Positions 61,273-64,000 of a DNA stretch of 64,000 bases are shown in pieces. Positions within the stretch are counted from its first letter, which is position 1. Each line of letters starts with the position of its first letter. The notes under the pieces are model-generated. The model did no database searches. It was not told the DNA's origin and saw nothing but the letters and a program-made list of their open reading frames with translations. This DNA comes from Streptomyces shenzhenensis (GTDB lineage Bacteria; Actinomycetota; Actinomycetes; Streptomycetales; Streptomycetaceae), in assembly GCF_003688995.1 (NCBI RefSeq), contig NZ_PENI01000023.1, positions 62,001 to 126,000 of the forward strand, read 5' to 3'. The position numbers and the translations under genes are program-made.

Positions 61273-61295
61273 ACGGGACAGTGTTCTGTATCGTG
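61273..61295. promoter_or_regulatory. IclR-type operator, TAXI operon promoter
   Basis: The block starts ACGGGACAGTGTTCTGTA and ends TCGTG. It matches 17 of 23 positions of 49124-49146, with an imperfect CGGGAC/GTTCTG dyad. It lies 30 bp before the small-protein ATG. Confidence 0.62.
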
Positions 61296-61324
61296 ACACA
61301 TAGCAACGACGAGGGAGTCTTGCC

Positions 61325-61606
61325 ATGCCTCTGTACCTGAGCCTTCACCAGGCCCCGGGCCTGTCGGTGGAGGAGATCGCGGGGAACGCGCCGGAGGTCG
61401 CCCAGCAGGTGCACGCGACCTTTCGGCAGCTGTATGTGAACACCGGCTCCGGGTTCATCGTCTCGGTCTACGAGGCCGACGACGCCAAGGCGTTGGAGGA
61501 GGAGTTCGAGCGGATCGGCTTCCCCTTCGACTCCATCAACGAGATCGACTTCACGCAGAACGCCGCGGAGTTGGCCGAGATGGTGCGGCAGGGTGATCAT
61601 GTCTGA
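61325..61606 (+). CDS. Small DUF4242-like ferredoxin-fold protein
   Basis: 93-residue protein with the pattern of DUF4242-type ferredoxin-like folds: an N-terminal strand (PLYLSLHQAPGLSVEEIAG), VYEADDAKALEEEFERIGFPFDSINEID. Family members may bind metal or ligands; a function is not known. GGGAG precedes the ATG. It overlaps the TAXI gene by 8 bp. Confidence 0.72.
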   Translation: MPLYLSLHQAPGLSVEEIAGNAPEVAQQVHATFRQLYVNTGSGFIVSVYEADDAKALEEEFERIGFPFDSINEIDFTQNAAELAEMVRQGDHV

Positions 61607-62561
61607 GGCACCCGCGCTGAAGCGTCCGGTCACCCTCCACCTCCGAGGCGACTGGGGGCAGGCCAACATGCACCGGATCTGCGGCTGGCTGGCCCAGGAG
61701 ATGGGGGACCGAGCTCCGGAGGGCTCCCGTTTCGCCATCTGGAACGGTCGGGGAGGGATCGACCAGATCGAGGCGCTGCAGGTCGGAGAGGCCGACATCG
61801 CCATTGTCACGCCGACAGCCGCGGTGCGGATGCTGGAGCGTGCGGGGAAGATGGAGGGGCTGGCCTCGTTGGGTGTGATCGGTCAGCGCGACCGGCTCGT
61901 TGTCGCGGTCGACGCGTCCCTGCCCGTCACCACGGTGGCCGATCTTGCCTCCGTCGCCGACCAGTTGACCGTGGCGACCTCACTCGACGACGGTGTGAAC
62001 CTCATCGGCCTGGCCGCGCACAAGGCGCTGCGTATCGCCGGCGTCGACCCCGAGAAGCTGTCGTTCTTCTACCACGAGCGTCCGTTCCCGCCGCTGGAGC
62101 AGTTCATCGAGGGCAAGGCGAACGTCCTCATCCACGAAGCGGTGATGACTCCGCGGTGGCAGCAGCTCGACCGTGTGCGGCCGGTCAAGTACCTGCCCTG
62201 GGGGGACAACGTACTCCAGGCCTTCGCAGCCGAGGGGTGGCAGGACGCCGTGGTGGAGGCGGGCTACTTTCCCGGCCTCACCGAGGATCTTCGCACGCTT
62301 GACTTCTCGGACTTCGCGATCCTGTGCCGAAAGGACATGGAGGACGACGTCGCCGCCCTGGCCACCTGGTGCATGGTGATGACGCGCCGGGCCCTGGAGG
62401 CCCAGTACGCACATCTGCCGGCCGATCACTCGCCGGTCACGTACCCGCTCGTCCCCGACGACATGGTGCGCTCCCCGCTGCCGTTGCATCCGGCCGCGGC
62501 CCGGGCGTACGAGGCACTGGGGGACCGCGAACTCTCCGACGGCGCCCCGCTCTGGAAATAG
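61599..62561 (+). CDS. TAXI/TRAP-type solute-binding-like protein without export signal
   Basis: 320-residue two-lobed binding-fold protein, no signal peptide. Landmarks: IEALQVGEADIAIVTPTAAVRMLE, GVIGQRDRLVVAVDASLPVTTVADLA, VNLIGLAAHKALRIAGVDPEKLSFFYHE, GKANVLIHEAVMTPRW, PVKYLPWGDNVL and DFSDFAILCRKDMEDDVA. It matches the protein at 49263 throughout, with a 30-residue longer N-terminus. ATG 61599 is reported; GTG 61593 is possible. Cytoplasmic, so a sensor, carrier or enzyme role is more likely than transport. Confidence 0.7.
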   Translation: MSEAPALKRPVTLHLRGDWGQANMHRICGWLAQEMGDRAPEGSRFAIWNGRGGIDQIEALQVGEADIAIVTPTAAVRMLERAGKMEGLASLGVIGQRDRLVVAVDASLPVTTVADLASVADQLTVATSLDDGVNLIGLAAHKALRIAGVDPEKLSFFYHERPFPPLEQFIEGKANVLIHEAVMTPRWQQLDRVRPVKYLPWGDNVLQAFAAEGWQDAVVEAGYFPGLTEDLRTLDFSDFAILCRKDMEDDVAALATWCMVMTRRALEAQYAHLPADHSPVTYPLVPDDMVRSPLPLHPAAARAYEALGDRELSDGAPLWK

Positions 62562-62639
62562 AGGAGGCGCGGCGCCGAGTGGCCCGGATTCCTCTCGGCG
62601 CATCAGCTGTCACGCCCTAACACCCCTGAGGAGTAAGCG

Positions 62640-62893
62640 TGATCGAGCTCAAGAACCTGGACCCCTCGGACGCGTTCCTGGCAGTGCTTCAGGCTCATCT
62701 CCGCGCAGTTGTACCGCGGAATCGGCGACAGCCACGTACTGACGAACGTGGCTGTCTGGGAGAATCTGACCTGCCTGCGCAACGCCTTCATGACCGAGAA
62801 GTTCCAGAGCACGCTGGCGCACTATCCCGACGGGGCGGCCGCCTACCCGGTCATCATGCGTAAGCAGGCCGTGCCGGCGGTGTGCGTCGGATG
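62640..62893 (+). pseudogene. Antibiotic-biosynthesis-monooxygenase-domain protein, broken
   Basis: A GTG with GGAG upstream opens a frame (VIELKNLDPSDAFLAVL) which is lost after about 17 codons. The continuing ABM-like sequence (LISAQLYRGIGDSHVLTNVAVWEN, MTEKFQSTLAHYPDGAAAYPVI) is in another frame to the TGA at 62893. A frameshift or deletion near 62680 broke a small heme/flavin-free monooxygenase-like gene that would have followed the TAXI gene. Confidence 0.6.
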
Positions 62894-62968
62894 ACCGTCG
62901 AGTCCGCGGACCGTTCGGGGCTCGGCTTCTTCGAACTCGACCCCGGTCAGGGGTGCGTGGCATGAGAC

Positions 62969-63006
62969 GTGGTGGCTGTGCGGTGTCGGCGTCGCACAGC
63001 CACCAC
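62969..63006. terminator. Strong terminator hairpin
   Basis: GTGGTGGCTGTGCG pairs perfectly with CGCACAGCCACCAC (14 bp) around a 10-base loop, ending the rightward unit and the leftward SDR fragment's neighbourhood. Confidence 0.82.
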
Positions 63007-63069
63007 TGATGGAAGCGGAGCGGTCCGGGCACCAGGGTCGGCCTTTCGACAGGCGTCCGGCATGTCTCG

Positions 63070-63510
63070 TCAGGAGTGCGGCTGCGGCCTTGGTACGGGG
63101 GAAGGGCGCAGTCGCACTCCTAGTGGGGCCAGCGTGGTGTGACAGCCGGTCTTGAAGTCGGGGTAGACCTCCTCGACGCGGTCACGCTTGGTGTACATGT
63201 CCCAGTAGAGCGAGGCGAGGTCGACAGGGTCGACGACCGGGAATGCGGCCGTGGGCTCGGACGCGCCGGCCGCCTCCGCCGCTTCGCTTCCACCGATGAA
63301 CGCGGCGACCGAGAGGGTGCCGGCGTAGATGCCAGACTCCGCGAGTTCGCCGTTGAGGGAGTAGAGCCAGTTTCGGGCGGCGGCCATCAGCGGGCCGACT
63401 CCGCTTGCATGGGGCCTCGGGTGGACCGCGGTGGCGCCGGTGGTCATCAGGAACGCGCCGTCGCCGCGCTCGGTCCACTCCGGCAGCTGCACCGCCTCCT
63501 CGCCGACCCG
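63070..63510 (-). pseudogene. SDR C-terminal fragment
   Basis: C-terminal half of a short-chain dehydrogenase: ERGDGAFLMTTGATAVHP, GPLMAAARNWLYSLNGELAESGIYAGTLSVAAFIGG. The catalytic Tyr-x3-Lys is replaced or missing in the retained part and the nucleotide-binding half is absent; the frame upstream of about 63510 is unrelated Ala/Arg-rich sequence. Between 63511 and 63714 I see no gene. Confidence 0.6.
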
Positions 63511-63714
63511 GCCCGCCGGGCCGCAGCCGCCTCAGCCAGCGCCGCCTGACCGCCCCCGCGGCCGCACGTCCGAAACGCCCGATTCCCCGACGAGGAGAGG
63601 GCGCACAGCAGCAGATCTCCGGGACGGGAATCACGCACGCCGCCCCCGGCACGTGCCTCCTACCCTGCTGCCAACCCCGGTTCCCCGGGGCCCGGCCCGT
63701 GAGAGGTGGTAGTC

Positions 63715-63771
63715 ATGCGTCCCTACCACAAGAGCGTCCGCCCCATCTGGCCCGTGCACAAGGTGGCCTGA
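63715..63771 (+). CDS. 18-residue leader peptide
   Basis: Short ORF with a good ribosome site (GAGAGGTGG, about 5 bases from the ATG) encoding MRPYHKSVRPIWPVHKVA. It is followed within 20 bp by a strong hairpin, and then by a membrane protein gene. The peptide has paired basic residues and Pro/Trp, features seen in ribosome-stalling leaders. It is the likely sensor of a transcription-attenuation device. Its ligand is not known. Confidence 0.65.
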   Translation: MRPYHKSVRPIWPVHKVA

Positions 63772-63789
63772 CCCACCGAGCCGCCCCAC

Positions 63790-63827
63790 CGAAGGCGGCC
63801 GCACCCCACCGGGGTCGGCCGCCTTCG
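63790..63827 (+). terminator. Attenuator hairpin before the transporter gene
   Basis: CGAAGGCGGCCG pairs perfectly with CGGCCGCCTTCG (12 bp), and ACCCC/GGGGT inside the loop can add five pairs. TTCTTG follows. It lies between the leader peptide and the ATG at 63873. Confidence 0.75.
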
Positions 63828-63872
63828 TTCTTGCCGCCCCCACCGCCAGAGCCTCTCCAGGAAGACCCCGTC

Positions 63873-64000
63873 ATGCCCACCGACGCCCCCCTGGGCACCC
63901 TCCTCACCGCGCCGGCCCGCACGGCGCGCTCCGTCGTCTGGATCCTCCTTGCGAGTTCCCTGGCTGTGAAGGCCGGCGGCTTCGCATGGGACTTCCTCTC
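63873..64000 (+). CDS. MFS-type transporter, N-terminal part (runs off window)
   Basis: First 42 codons of a membrane protein: a short cytoplasmic N-terminus (MPTDAPLGTLLTAPART) and a first helix (SVVWILLASSLAVKAGGFAWDFL) resembling the start of major facilitator exporters. AGGAAG lies eight bases before the ATG. It is preceded by a leader peptide and an attenuator hairpin, so an inducible efflux pump is the inference. The rest lies outside the window. Confidence 0.6.
   Translation, partial: MPTDAPLGTLLTAPARTARSVVWILLASSLAVKAGGFAWDFL

Noticed and set aside
1..64000. tRNA, rRNA, CRISPR or prophage elements
   Set aside because: No cloverleaf-like sequence, repeat-spacer array, integrase or phage structural gene was recognised.

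Overview
The window is very GC-rich DNA with dense, ATGA/GTGA-overlapped operons, GTG/TTG starts, a mycothiol-type maleylpyruvate isomerase, Tat-exported sugar hydrolases and LacI/GntR/IclR regulators. This points to a Streptomyces or close relative, in an accessory, catabolism-rich part of the chromosome. No tRNA, rRNA, CRISPR or phage structure was seen. All functions are read from protein motifs and context; nothing was searched against a database.

Left part (1-13.7 kb). A two-component pair (the kinase is cut by the window edge) is followed by a decayed IS256-family transposase and a PrpF-like fragment. Next comes an aromatic-ring catabolic block: IclR and TetR regulators, then a convergent operon (extradiol dioxygenase, Rieske oxygenase alpha and beta subunits, Rieske ferredoxin, cis-diol dehydrogenase, ferredoxin reductase). 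This operon diverges from a meta-cleavage-product hydrolase and a DUF3533 membrane protein. Two near-identical palindromes lie in the divergent promoter. A decayed ISL3-family transposase closes the block.

Middle part (13.7-46.6 kb) is a carbohydrate and acid-sugar island. A CoA-transferase/enoyl-CoA hydratase/SDR/DUF4432 operon, containing a solute-binding-like protein with no export signal, diverges from a FAH-family enzyme and its LacI regulator across a LacI-type operator. A ThuA-like protein, an enolase-superfamily enzyme and a GntR regulator follow. The long leftward operon from about 36.9 to 24.1 kb (enolase-superfamily enzyme, 2-hydroxyacid dehydrogenase, aldo/keto reductase, lactonase-type amidohydrolase, an unassigned toroid-like protein, a sugar ABC transporter without ATPase, RhaM-type mutarotase, SDR, beta-helix hydrolase), with the FAH hydrolase at 37-38 kb, fits non-phosphorylating L-fucose catabolism to pyruvate and lactate. 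Secreted GH28-, GH141-like and GH95 proteins at 39-46.6 kb would release the sugar from pectin-like or fucosylated polymers. One GntR regulator here carries an IS630-transposase-like DNA-binding N-terminus.

Right part (46.8-64 kb). A gentisate pathway operon (hydroxybenzoate-type flavin hydroxylase, gentisate dioxygenase, maleylpyruvate isomerase, fumarylpyruvate hydrolase, with a ferredoxin and ferredoxin reductase) is followed by wrecked transporter and regulator genes. A tandem pair of 3-hydroxyanthranilate-dioxygenase-like cupins comes next. Two paralogous IclR genes each diverge from a leaderless TAXI-type binding protein operon, and a shared GTTCYGYAT-containing motif links four promoters. 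The end carries several gene fragments and then an 18-residue leader peptide plus a strong hairpin ahead of a membrane transporter gene that runs off the window.
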